The position numbers and the translations under genes are program-made. Shown piece by piece: positions 15,586 through 24,166 of a stretch of DNA of 64,000 nt (position 1 is its first letter; the number at the start of each line of letters is the position of its first letter). Location: assembly GCA_028705775.1 (NCBI GenBank), contig JAQWCW010000001.1, positions 124,001 to 188,000 on the forward strand, in the 5' to 3' direction. The notes beneath the pieces are model-generated. The model was not told the origin of the DNA. It saw only the letters and a list, made by a program, of their open reading frames with translations, and made no database searches. This DNA is from Eubacteriales bacterium. Lineage in GTDB: Bacteria; Bacillota; Clostridia; Christensenellales; Aristaeellaceae.

Positions 15586-16580
15586 GTGGCTGTATTCGGA
15601 ATAATCTGCGCTGTTTTTGCCGTGCTTTTCCTGCTGTTTTTGCCGTGCTTTTCCTGCTGTTTTTGCTCGTTGTGAGAAGAATGTTCGCGGTTGCCTTCGG
15701 GCGCTATCAAGAGGGGCATAAGGTAAAAAGCGCAATGCCGTCAACGCTTCCCGCAAGCGCCGCCGAGGAATACAGGAAGATTAACGACAGGATTGCCGAA
15801 GCAAGCGCGGAAATGCTTGAGCGCGAGCATGAAAAGCTTGAAATAACAGGCATTGACGGCGCAAGGCTCACCGCGCTGTGGTTTCCCGCAAAAAATCAGA
15901 AGAGGGTGCTGCTCTGCGCGCACGGCTATCGCGGCACAAAGCTCCGCGATTTTTCGCTTGCCTTCAAGTTCCTTGTGGCTCTGGGCTGCTCCGTGCTTAC
16001 GATTGACGAGCGCGCCCATGGCGAAAGCGGCGGCAATTATACAACCTTCGGCGCGCTTGAGCGCTATGATATCGCGCTCTGGGCGAGATTCCTTGACGAA
16101 AAAACGGGCGGTAAAACGCCGATTTACCTGATGGGAATCTCAATGGGCGCAAGCGCTGTGCTGCTCGCGTCCGGGCTTTCGCTTCCGCGCTCCGTGCGCG
16201 GGGTTATAGCGGATTGCGGCTTCACCGTCGGCTATGAGGAATGCTCTTACGTCGTTAAAAAGGTAATGAAGCTGCCCGGGCTTGTAATGCCGCTCTGCAA
16301 TTATTTCTGCCGCGCCTTAGGCGGCTTTGATTTGAGGGCGGCAGACGTAAGGAACGCTCTGCGGCTTACCGACGTTCCTGTTCTCATGTTCCACGGCGAG
16401 AGCGACAGCTTCGTTCCCTGCGAAATGGGCAGGGAGAATTATGCGGCGTGCCGCAGCGAAAAGCGCCTTATAACGGTAAAGGGCGCCGACCACACGATGA
16501 GCTATGTCAAGGCGCGCGAGGAATATGAGCGCGCTGTTGAGGATTTCTTTTTAAGGCACGATAACGCGGAAGATATTTAA
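15586..16580 (+). CDS. alpha/beta hydrolase with N-terminal membrane anchor, frame broken by a 23-bp tandem duplication
   Basis: The natural start is the GTG at 15586, with GGGAGGTGA upstream. From there the frame encodes a hydrophobic anchor but stops at 15673-15675, because a 23-bp unit is present twice in tandem (15613-15658). Removing one copy joins the start to the main frame and gives 323 residues: anchor VAVFGIICAVFAVLFLLFLL, then the hydrolase. The body is intact: CAHGYRGTKLRD (oxyanion region), GISMGASAVL (nucleophile elbow with Ser), LMFHGESDSFVP (Asp) and KGADHTMSY (His). In the current form translation could only begin inside the frame, for example at ATG 15681, giving a soluble form. 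It may be switched by slippage, decayed, or misassembled. Confidence 0.75.
15613..15666 (+). repeat. 23-bp tandem duplication (2.3 copies) in the anchor-coding region
   Basis: Unit GTTTTTGCCGTGCTTTTCCT plus GCT occurs at 15613-15635 and 15636-15658, followed by 8 bases of a third copy. Because 23 is not a multiple of three, copy number sets the reading frame. Confidence 0.9.
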
Positions 16581-16591
16581 GGAGGCGCTCT

Positions 16592-18079
16592 ATGCTTAAC
16601 CCGATTATCCCCGGCTACTATCCCGACCCGAGCATATGCAGGGTGGGGGAGGATTTTTATCTCGTCAATTCCAGCTTCGAGTTCTTCCCCGGGCTTCCCA
16701 TATGGCACAGCCGCGATTTGGTTTCGTGGGAGCAGATTGGTCATGTGCTTACCCGCCGCTCGCAGCTTGAGCTTGGAAACGCGCGCCCGTCCGGCGGGCT
16801 TTACGCGCCCACAATCCGCTTTCACGACGGGCTTTTCTACGTTTTCTGCACGAATGTTTCAAACGGCGGCAACTTTTTCGTAACGGCGGAAAGCCCTTAC
16901 GGCGAGTGGTCTGAGCCGGTATGGGTGAATCAGGGCGGAATCGACCCAAGCCCGTTCTTCGACGACGACGGCAAGGTTTATTTTACCTCCACCTTTCCCA
17001 AAAACGGCGTGAGCGGAATCGGCGTGAGCGTAATCGACATCAAAACGGGCAAGCGCCTTACCGAAACGGAGCAAATCTGGACAGGCTCTTTCGGGCGCTG
17101 CCCCGAGGGCGCGCATATCTATAAGCTCAGCGGCTATTACTATCTCATGCTTGCCGAGGGCGGCACGGAAATGATGCATATGGAGACAATCGCGCGCGCA
17201 AAATCGCCCTTCGGGCCGTATGAGGGCTGCCCGTATAACCCGATTCTCACCAACCATAACGAGCATAACGAGAATCCCGTGTCCGGAACGGGTCACGCGG
17301 ATTTGGTTGAAGCGCCGGACGGCAGCTGGTGGGCTGTTTTCCTCGGCTTCCGCCTTTCGGAGAATTATTTCCATCATATGGGGCGCGAAACCTTCCTTGC
17401 TCCCGTAACGTGGACGGAGGACGGCTGGCCTGTTATCAACGGCGGAAAGCCCGTATATGAAAAATGCGATTACAAAACGCTCCCCTCCTTCCCTGTGGAG
17501 CAGGAAAAGGAAACTGACGATTTTTCATCGGGAATCCTGCCTATGTGGTGCTTTCTGCGCAATCCGGACATGAGCAATTACAGCGCGGGCGACGGGCTTG
17601 AATTAACCGGCTCAGCCGATACGCTGATGGGGCTTACAAGCGCGCCGACGGCGCTTTTCAGGCGGCAGAGGCATTTTGATATGTATGCAAAAGCGCGCCT
17701 TGACGCTCCCGAAATCGCAGAGGGTGGGCGCTGCGGGCTTACCGTTTTTTATCAGAACAGGCGGCATTTTGACGTTTATATCGCCAAAAAAGGCGGCAAA
17801 ACCGTGCTTGGGCTTTTCAAGGTGATGGACGAATATGAAATGACATATGAAATCCCGTGGAGCGGCGGCGCGGAAATCCGCGTAAATGCAGACAAGCTGA
17901 CCTATCGTTTCAGCGCGGTTGCGCAGGACGGCAGGGAATACCCGCTCGGCGAGGCGCTTACCCGCCATGTAAGCACTGAAAGCGCAAAGCTCGGCTTTAC
18001 CGGCGTTATGCTCGGGCTTTTCGCGGAGGGCGGCTGCAAGGCGCGTTTCACGAGCTTCAGCTACGGCGAATTGAAGTAA
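16592..18079 (+). CDS. GH43 beta-xylosidase / alpha-L-arabinofuranosidase family enzyme
   Basis: A 495-residue glycoside hydrolase with TAAGGAGGCG before the ATG. Residues 1-300 form the five-bladed GH43 propeller: NPIIPGYYPDPSI with the base Asp, GGIDPSPFFDDDG with the pKa-tuning Asp, and RCPEGAHIYK with the acid Glu. Residues about 315-495 form the beta-xylosidase C-terminal concanavalin-like domain. There is no signal peptide, so it acts inside the cell on short arabinoxylan-type oligosaccharides taken up by a transporter. It lies 12 bp behind the alpha/beta hydrolase, with which it is probably cotranscribed. Exact linkage specificity is not deducible. Confidence 0.9.
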   Translation: MLNPIIPGYYPDPSICRVGEDFYLVNSSFEFFPGLPIWHSRDLVSWEQIGHVLTRRSQLELGNARPSGGLYAPTIRFHDGLFYVFCTNVSNGGNFFVTAESPYGEWSEPVWVNQGGIDPSPFFDDDGKVYFTSTFPKNGVSGIGVSVIDIKTGKRLTETEQIWTGSFGRCPEGAHIYKLSGYYYLMLAEGGTEMMHMETIARAKSPFGPYEGCPYNPILTNHNEHNENPVSGTGHADLVEAPDGSWWAVFLGFRLSENYFHHMGRETFLAPVTWTEDGWPVINGGKPVYEKCDYKTLPSFPVEQEKETDDFSSGILPMWCFLRNPDMSNYSAGDGLELTGSADTLMGLTSAPTALFRRQRHFDMYAKARLDAPEIAEGGRCGLTVFYQNRRHFDVYIAKKGGKTVLGLFKVMDEYEMTYEIPWSGGAEIRVNADKLTYRFSAVAQDGREYPLGEALTRHVSTESAKLGFTGVMLGLFAEGGCKARFTSFSYGELK

Positions 18080-18083
18080 GAAT

Positions 18084-19178
18084 ATGTTTTTAAGCGAGAT
18101 TAAGCTCAGGGATTTCCGCTCCTACGAGCGCGTAAGCTTTCATCCGTCGCGGGGAATAACCGTGCTTACGGGGCAGAACGGCGCGGGGAAAACGAATCTG
18201 CTTGAGAGCATACATATATGCTGCCTAGGCAGAAGCCACAGAACCGCCTTTGACCGCGAGCTGATTCGACAGGGCGCCGAAAGCGCCGTGTGCGAAATGA
18301 CGGCGGAAAAGCGCGACGGCGGGCATACTGTCCGCGTGCTGCTTTCCGGCGATTCGCGGCGATTGAAGGACATAACCGTGAACGGCAAGCGGCTTGCGCG
18401 AATCGGCGAAATGATGGGGCATATCAACTGCGTTCTGTTTTCGCCGGAGGATTTGCTGCTTTTGCGCGAGGGTCCGTCCTGCCGCAGACGGTATATGGAT
18501 ATGGCGCTTTCGCAGATTGACGCGCGGTATTTTTACGTTTTGCAGCGCTATGCGGGCGCGCTCAAGCAGCGCAACGCTTTGCTCAAGCAGATTGCCGCGG
18601 GCGAAAGAGGCGAGGACGAGCTGCTCATATGGGACGAGCAGCTTGCGCAGAGCGGCGAAACCCTCTGCCGCTTCCGGCGGCGCTTTGCCTCCTCAATTTC
18701 GCCCTTGGCAAAGGCGAAGTATGCGGAGATAAGCAAGCGCGAGAGCGAGGAGCTTGAAATATCCTATGTAAGCCAAGTCAAGAGCGACAGCGCGCGCGAT
18801 GAAATTCTGACAGGGCTGCTTAAATCCCGCAGGGAGGATATCCGCTTCCGCACGACGGCGTTCGGAGTGCACCATGACGACTTGCGTTTCACCCTTTGCG
18901 GGCAGGAAATGAAAAATTTCGCAAGTCAGGGGCAGAAACGCACGGCTGTGCTTGCCTTGAAGCTCGCGCAGCTTTCGCTTATGGAAGCGGAAATCGGTGA
19001 AAAGCCCCTTCTGCTTCTTGACGACGTGCTTTCCGAGCTTGATTCGATGCGGCGGGAGTACCTTCTCGCTTCAATGGATAAGGCGCAGACCTTTGTTACC
19101 TGCACGGATGAAACGGACCTTTCGGGCGCTAAGGTTGACGCGATTATCAGGGTTTCCGGCAGCGTGCTTGAATACTGA
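18084..19178 (+). CDS. recF: DNA replication and repair protein RecF
   Basis: A 364-residue SMC-like ATPase that loads RecA at gaps in DNA. Walker A GQNGAGKTNLLES is at about residues 30-42, the signature region near FASQGQKRTAVLALKLA and Walker B LLLLDDVLSELD near 312. Length is normal. The start ATG lies only five bases after the GH43 stop with a poor ribosome binding site, so translation is probably coupled. In most bacteria recF sits in the dnaA-dnaN-recF-gyrB cluster at the origin; here it follows a glycosidase and precedes a sugar-transferase-like gene, so the cluster has been broken up or this is a second copy. Confidence 0.9.
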   Translation: MFLSEIKLRDFRSYERVSFHPSRGITVLTGQNGAGKTNLLESIHICCLGRSHRTAFDRELIRQGAESAVCEMTAEKRDGGHTVRVLLSGDSRRLKDITVNGKRLARIGEMMGHINCVLFSPEDLLLLREGPSCRRRYMDMALSQIDARYFYVLQRYAGALKQRNALLKQIAAGERGEDELLIWDEQLAQSGETLCRFRRRFASSISPLAKAKYAEISKRESEELEISYVSQVKSDSARDEILTGLLKSRREDIRFRTTAFGVHHDDLRFTLCGQEMKNFASQGQKRTAVLALKLAQLSLMEAEIGEKPLLLLDDVLSELDSMRREYLLASMDKAQTFVTCTDETDLSGAKVDAIIRVSGSVLEY

Positions 19179-19209
19179 AATTCAATATAAATATCAGGAG
19201 GGCAACCAA

Positions 19210-19869
19210 ATGCTTACGATTTCTGAAATGTACGATTTGAGCCACACCATGGCGGCAGAGCTTCTTGAGGGCAAGAAGTATCCGTGGGAGGCGCTCGACG
19301 GAATCTCCGAGCTGATTCGGAAGCTCGGCGCGGAGCTTGATATGGATGAATATTACAGCCCCAAGGACGGCGTCTGGATAGCAAAGGACGCGGTTGTTTT
19401 TGATACCGCATATATCGGAGCGCCCTGCATAATCGGGCATAAAACGGAGGTTCGGCATTGCGCGTTCATCCGCTCGTCCGCGCTCATCGGCAGCGGCTGC
19501 GTAATCGGCAATTCGACGGAGCTTAAAAACGTGATTATTTTCGATAACGTTCAGGTTCCGCATTATAACTATGTCGGCGATTCGATTCTCGGCTATAAAT
19601 CGCATATGGGCGCAGGCTCGATAACCTCCAATGTAAAGAGCGATAAAAAGCCGATTGTCGTCCGCGATGTCGGAGAGAGAATCGAAACCGGCAGAAAAAA
19701 GATAGGCGCGTTTCTCGGCGATTATGTCGAGGTCGGCTGCGGAAGCGTGCTGAATCCCGGCACGGTAATCGGCCCGCACACCAACATATACCCTCTTTCG
19801 AGCGTTCGCGGCTTCGTCCCTCCGCACAGCATATACAAGCGGCAGGGCGAAATTGCCGAAATGCGGTAA
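19210..19869 (+). CDS. left-handed beta-helix transferase (GlmU C-terminal-like)
   Basis: A 219-residue protein; CAGGAGGG precedes the ATG at 19210. Hexapeptide-type repeats run from about residue 60 to 200 (IGAPCIIGHKTEVRH, ALIGSGCVIGNSTELKN, GDYVEVGCGSVLNPGTVIG), forming the left-handed beta helix. The pattern KNVIIFDNVQVPHYNYVGDSILG is typical of sugar nucleotidyltransferase/acetyltransferase tails such as GlmU. The N-terminal 55 residues are helical and do not form the nucleotidyltransferase domain, so it is a stand-alone relative often annotated UDP-GlcNAc pyrophosphorylase; that activity is unproven. The gene is 31 bp after recF. Confidence 0.75.
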   Translation: MLTISEMYDLSHTMAAELLEGKKYPWEALDGISELIRKLGAELDMDEYYSPKDGVWIAKDAVVFDTAYIGAPCIIGHKTEVRHCAFIRSSALIGSGCVIGNSTELKNVIIFDNVQVPHYNYVGDSILGYKSHMGAGSITSNVKSDKKPIVVRDVGERIETGRKKIGAFLGDYVEVGCGSVLNPGTVIGPHTNIYPLSSVRGFVPPHSIYKRQGEIAEMR

Positions 19870-19922
19870 GCGTTCGGGCGCGCAAATGCGTTCGGGCATT
19901 ATAGCCGCGTTAATGCGAAGGT

Positions 19923-19992
19923 ATCGCGTTAACGCAATATACAGCCGCGTTAGTGTGGTGGATAATCGCGTTAACGCAATATACAGCCGCGT
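19923..19992 (+). repeat. 42-bp-period direct repeat with GCGTTAACGC palindromes
   Basis: A 28-bp sequence starting ATCGCGTTAACGCAATATAC is present at 19923-19950 and again, unchanged, at 19965-19992; a degenerate relative lies just upstream near 19902. Each copy has the perfect palindrome GCGTTAACGC. The stretch is between a stop codon and a terminator, so it is probably within the 3' UTR. Confidence 0.8.
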
Positions 19993-20066
19993 AAATGCAA
20001 TGCATAACCGAATTGCGGAGCCGCGACTTGCTACTCTCAAATTTTCCTGCTTGTTCATGATTTTAT

Positions 20067-20098
20067 CGGCGGAGCGCTGCGCTCCGCCGTTTTTTTTG
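20067..20098 (+). terminator. strong intrinsic terminator after the beta-helix transferase gene
   Basis: CGGCGGAGCG pairs with CGCTCCGCCG around CTG, followed by eight T residues. It closes the GH13-to-transferase run. Confidence 0.9.
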
Positions 20099-20170
20099 TT
20101 CTTTTGCAGTTGCTGTTATGTGTATCTCCGCCTTTTCTGCATATTTGTGTGTATTAATAACATATTTCAC

Positions 20171-20200
20171 TTGACATTGAATATGTTAAAATGGTAATGT
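20171..20200 (+). promoter_or_regulatory. probable promoter of the SGNH hydrolase gene
   Basis: A perfect TTGACA at 20171-20176 with a weak TAATGT 18 bp downstream, about 40 bp before the ATG at 20237. Confidence 0.45.
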
Positions 20201-20236
20201 ACAGAAAAACAATACATATATACTGGAGGAACGAGC

Positions 20237-21700
20237 ATGAAAAACTGACGCAAATTTATCCGCGCCGCGCTTTGCATATTGCTGTCAGTATTTATTTCGA
20301 CAGGCGCATTCGTCCCCTGCGGGCTTGCGGAGGGCAGGGAAAAGCTTATACTCAGAAGCTATACCTCGCAGGACCCGACGCCGAGCATGAAGCAGACCGG
20401 CTGGAGGGGAATGCTCACGCGCGTAAAAAACCCGAACGCGCCGATTCATAAGGCTTCAGCGTGGGTGAGGGCGGTTGATTTGACGGCTAAGCCGGACACG
20501 CTTCCGACGCTTTATGTCGGAATAGCGTCTGGCAGCCTACAGTTTTCCGGAACGCAGTATATGGATAAAATGCCCTTTTATGCCGTTGCGGAGGCAAAGC
20601 TCGGCGCCGTCGGGGAAATCGTGAATGTCGAGGTCGTCTTTGACGAGCCGGTTTACTGCGACGATGAATTCCTGTATGTCGCCGTCTGGATGAGCGACGG
20701 CTCGGGGCTTTGGCTCACGGGCGGAATGAACGCCGGAGTGATTGCCGAGGACGACGAACATCCGAACTACTATCTCGCGCGTGCAAAGCCCGAAAACGAG
20801 CGCGCATATGTAAGGCTCGGCGAAAAATATTCCGCGAAGGGCAGGGCGGCGGCGTTTTCGCTCTATACCGTTGAGGACGGGAGCGAGCAGAGGGTATCGG
20901 AGTTTGAGGAAAGAATCGCGAGGCTTGAGGCGGGAGTAATGCCCGATGATAACCCGCTTGCCGACAGGAAGGAAAGCGGCGGCTTTGCGAATATATTCGG
21001 TAGCTTTACCTGCATCGGGGATAGCCTTACCTACGGAACGCTTGAACAAGGCTCGGTTGAGGAATACAGAAGCACCGGCGTTCGGGGTTACGATTATCCG
21101 GCATATATGTCGCGAGCTTTGGGCGTCCCCGTAAACAATTTGGGAATTGCCGGAGCAACCGCAATGTCATGGCTCAAATATGCGCTCTCGCACGATTATT
21201 TTGCGAAATATCCCGCCGACGCGTACATTATAGCGCTCGGAACGAACGATATTGATTCCGATGTCGGTGGAATAACCGGCGAGCTGACGGATATAAATGC
21301 AGATGACATGAGCCTTACCAACACCGAAACCGACCTCGGCGCATATGCCGCTATAATCCAGAACATCAAGGTGGTTAATCCGAAGGCGAAAATATTCATC
21401 GTAACCGTTCCATATACCCGAAACTATGCCCCGTGGAACGACAGGGCAAACGAAAAATACAGAGCCGTTGCCGATATGTTCGGCGCGTATGTTATCGACT
21501 TAGCCAAGTACGGCGTTCAGCCGGAGGATAGGGACGCTTGGCGCGAAATTTACTATGTCGGCGGACATCTGAACGCGCTCGGTTATTATGACTTGGCGGT
21601 CAGGTATATGACATATATTGACTGGATAGTAAGGCATAATACCGCCGATTTCAAGCAAGCCGCGTTCATACAGACGGAGTTCAGCTACGCGGAAAACTGA
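20237..21700 (+). CDS. secreted SGNH/GDSL hydrolase with an in-frame TGA at codon 4
   Basis: The ATG at 20237 has an excellent ribosome binding site (GGAGG), but codon 4 is TGA (20246-20248). Read through it, the frame gives 487 codons starting MKN-x-RKFIRAALCILLS, a clear signal peptide (basic residues, hydrophobic core, cleavage near VPCGLA). Without it the first usable start is TTG 20279, which lacks a ribosome binding site and loses the basic end. Residues ~25-230 form a beta-rich accessory domain; the catalytic SGNH domain follows: CIGDSLTYG (block I Ser), GTNDID (block III Asn) and GGHLNALGY (block V His). Likely a cell-surface or secreted carbohydrate esterase. The TGA may be a nonsense mutation (from TGG, for example), an upstream mini-ORF, or an error. 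Confidence 0.75.
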
Positions 21701-21780
21701 AACGCGCAAGGCATATTGGGCGTATAAACGGATTTTTGCATAAGCCGCCGTCCGCCGTAAGGCTGATTTTTATACCCGCA

Positions 21781-21822
21781 AGCAAAGCGGCGTGAGATTT
21801 TTCACGCCGCTTTGCTTATTTG
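21781..21822. terminator. bidirectional terminator between SGNH hydrolase and PAP2 genes
   Basis: A perfect 15-bp stem (21781-21795 with 21802-21816) with a 6-nt loop, lying between convergent genes. T-rich flanks on the plus side are modest, but the long stem should work for both. Confidence 0.75.
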
Positions 21823-21851
21823 CTGTTTCAGTTTCCGCTAAACGAACCGGT

Positions 21852-22817
21852 TTATGCCTTCTTTGCGCCCTTTGCAAGCCGCTTTTCTATTGCGGAGAAC
21901 GCCATCGGATGCACCGCAACCGCGTACAGAATGGCGAAAAACGCGCCGACAAGCCGCCCGTAACCGCCGCCGAGAAGCGTAATCAGCCAGCCGCGCGCAA
22001 TCTTGTACAGGAAAAGCGTTATCGCTATTCCGATTATGAATCGGACAATGCGCACCGCCGCGCTGCCGCTTACCTCAAATCGAACGGCTCGCCGCTCCCA
22101 TACCCAGCCCCACAAAAGCCCCAGAAGCGCGCCCGACGCGCTGAAAAAGTCGTACTGCATTTTGATTGGGTCAACGAGCAGAACGCCGTCAACCGTGTCA
22201 ATCGGATACGCCTTGAGCGAAATATAGAGAATGGAAAGCGCGCAAAGCGCCGTTCCGCCGATTGCGAGCCATAAATCGCGGTTGCTTGAGCCTTCCTCGC
22301 CTGCAAAGCGGAGAATGTATTTCGCAAGCAGTATCATCACAACGCCGAGCGCCGCGCCGACAAGCACGTCCTGCGGCGTATGCACGCCGAGAATGTTGCG
22401 CGAAAGCATAACAAGCAGGGTCACGACAACCATGCACCACAGTATTGCGCGGTTTTTGCGGTATGCATAGCCAAGCCCGCCGTAGGTTGCCGCTGCCGTT
22501 GTTGAATGCCCGCTAGGAAATGAATAGCCCGTCGCGCCGCCTAAAGCGCCCTCTGCGGGCAGCACGCGCGCGTCCCGCACCCACGGACGGTATACGCAGC
22601 AGCTCAGCTTGATAATCCCGTTGAAAAACGCGCCGAGATTGAAGCTGAACATCAGAAACTGCCCCTTGCGCTTGTCAATGCACCAGTAAAGCGCAAGAAC
22701 CAGCACAATCGGTATTGTTTCCATTCCCAGCTCGCTGATTAATACAAACGCTTTCTCAAACACGCTGCCTATGCTTGTGCGGATGTCCTGTAGCCATAGA
22801 AGATAATTGATGTCCAT
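21852..22817 (-). CDS. PAP2-family membrane phosphatase
   Basis: A 321-residue membrane protein with about eight hydrophobic segments. The three-part PAP2 active site is complete: KLSCCVYRP (KxxxxxxRP), FPSGHST (PSGH) and SRNILGVHTPQDV (SRxxxxxHxxxD), all in the N-terminal half. Such enzymes hydrolyse lipid phosphates, for instance undecaprenyl pyrophosphate or phosphatidic acid, on the outer side of the membrane. The C-terminal ~150 residues hold additional helices typical of the longer clostridial members. Substrate unproven. It stands alone. Confidence 0.88.
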   Translation of the reverse strand: MDINYLLWLQDIRTSIGSVFEKAFVLISELGMETIPIVLVLALYWCIDKRKGQFLMFSFNLGAFFNGIIKLSCCVYRPWVRDARVLPAEGALGGATGYSFPSGHSTTAAATYGGLGYAYRKNRAILWCMVVVTLLVMLSRNILGVHTPQDVLVGAALGVVMILLAKYILRFAGEEGSSNRDLWLAIGGTALCALSILYISLKAYPIDTVDGVLLVDPIKMQYDFFSASGALLGLLWGWVWERRAVRFEVSGSAAVRIVRFIIGIAITLFLYKIARGWLITLLGGGYGRLVGAFFAILYAVAVHPMAFSAIEKRLAKGAKKA

Positions 22818-22996
22818 TCAAAGTCCCTCTCTTCTTTTGCGTCTTAGCACATGATAGCCGAAACGAATCTGCATGACAATAGCCATATAGGTAAATGTGC
22901 GTGAATAGCGGTGGAGGGAATGGAGCGAATAGCGCTGATGGGAGTCATGAGAATTGTTATTGAATAATTATCTAAATCCTTATTCGTTAAGGCTTT
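22818..22996. other. gene-free flank of the repeat mosaic
   Basis: No coding signal is seen. A purine-rich stretch at about 22890-22945 (for example GGTGGAGGGAATGGAGCG) resembles, on the opposite strand, parts of the pyrimidine-rich block at 23755-24010. Confidence 0.4.
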
Positions 22997-23210
22997 CTGA
23001 CAATCCCTCAGGCGCTACGCGCCAGCTCCCTTTGCTACATACGAGCCTTCTTTTGGTAAGCCGTCTGCTTATGCAGACGGCTTATGATAACGCCATTGTA
23101 ATTGAAAACCGCACTACTAAAACAAGCTTGAGAATCACGTGATTAAGAAGCTAACGAGAACCTACAAGCGGCGGTTTTCAGTACGGCGGCAATACCGGAA
23201 GAAGCCTCCC
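22997..23210 (+). repeat. dispersed mosaic repeat, copy A
   Basis: A 214-nt unit beginning GACAATCCCTCAGGCGCTAC and ending GGAAGAAGCCTCCC. It contains a GGCGC-TAC-GCGCC hairpin and a 10-bp hairpin AGCCGTCTGC-TTAT-GCAGACGGCT. Copy B at 23323 matches it over nearly its full length. Confidence 0.85.
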
Positions 23211-23322
23211 TTGTGCAAGAACAGGTGGCACGGCGTAGCCGTGACGGAAGGATTGTAGTTAGGTTTCTCGCAAGAAATGCCATTGTGTAACAAGCGCAAC
23301 CCCTTATATATCAAGTATTTCA

Positions 23323-23535
23323 GACAATCCCTCAGGCGCTACGCGCCAGCTCCCTTTGCTACATACGAGCCTTCTTTGGTAACCCATCTGCTTACGCAGA
23401 CGGCTTATGATAACGTGATTGTAATTGAAAATCGCACTACTAAAATAAGCTTGAGAATCACGTGATTTAGAAGCTAACGAGAACCAACAAGAGGCTACTT
23501 TACAGTACGGCGGCAATACCGGAAGAAGCCTCCCT
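23323..23535 (+). repeat. dispersed mosaic repeat, copy B
   Basis: Second copy of the 22997 unit with scattered substitutions. The inner hairpin is CATCTGC-TTAC-GCAGACGG here. No encoded protein is likely. Confidence 0.85.
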
Positions 23536-23755
23536 TTGCTACATACGAGCCTTCTTTGGTAAACAGACTGCTGTTGCAGTCTGTTTATAATACAACGTCA
23601 TTGCGATTGAAAATCGAATCAATAGGAAATAAACATATACCGACAAGGAATTATTTTACAGCATGGCAGCGCTACAAGATTAAGTCTCCCTTTGCATAAC
23701 GGAGCCTTCTTTGGTAAACCGTCTGCTTTTGCAGACTGTTTATGGTATAGTGCCT
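23533..23755 (+). repeat. partial mosaic repeats, copies C and D
   Basis: Two shorter units (about 23533-23688 and 23689-23755) share the core CTCCCTTTGC...GAGCCTTCTTTGGTAAA followed by a hairpin. Hairpin arms differ (ACAGACTGC/GCAGTCTGT, then CGTCTGC/GCAGACTG), while the frame of flanking bases stays the same. Confidence 0.75.
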
Positions 23756-24010
23756 CAAATCACTATTCACACGCATTCGCTCTCGTCTCCATTTCTGCGC
23801 TATTCTGTCATCACTCTGCACCCAAGCTCATACGTTTTCACACTCGTACCTAACCCTCGCTGGTTCATTATTCACTCTAGCTTCTGCTCACGCCCCATAC
23901 TCTCTCGAACAGCCGTCCTCTCTCTACATTCTTTCCTCACCTACCTCCGTTCTCACCCACAATCACCGCTTTTGCGTATTTTCTCGCGCCCCGCCCTCAT
24001 CACCATTTTC
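23755..24010. other. pyrimidine-rich, G-poor block without clear genes
   Basis: About 250 bp in which the plus strand is strongly C+T-rich and poor in G, unlike any neighbouring DNA. The 104-residue open frame through it lacks a ribosome binding site and family features. I cannot assign a function. Confidence 0.55.
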
Positions 24011-24085
24011 CACGGCTTATATTGAACAAATATTGTTTTTCCTCCAATATATACAAAATCCCCGACAATACGATTGAATTTGTCA

Positions 24086-24114
24086 TTGCCGAATCGCCTA
24101 TGATTCTATATAAT
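24086..24114 (+). promoter_or_regulatory. sigma-A promoter of the XRE-family regulator
   Basis: TTGCCG (24086-24091), 17 bp, TATAAT (24109-24114), about 50 bp before the GTG at 24167. Confidence 0.65.
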
Positions 24115-24166
24115 AAATAGGATTGGCGCGTTAAGCGCGATTATATGAATACATGGAGGCGATATT

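Noticed and set aside
19923..19992. CRISPR array
   Set aside because: Only two full copies with a 14-bp gap, and no cas genes.
5542..20248. Genome-wide reassignment of TGA as a sense codon
   Set aside because: Many intact genes in the window end in TGA at the expected length (for example at 889, 2004, 4859, 5758, 25892), and the expected residues at the two odd TGAs differ.
23711..24025. 104-residue open frame in the pyrimidine-rich block
   Set aside because: Ser/Leu/Pro-rich because of base composition; no ribosome binding site and it begins in a repeat hairpin.
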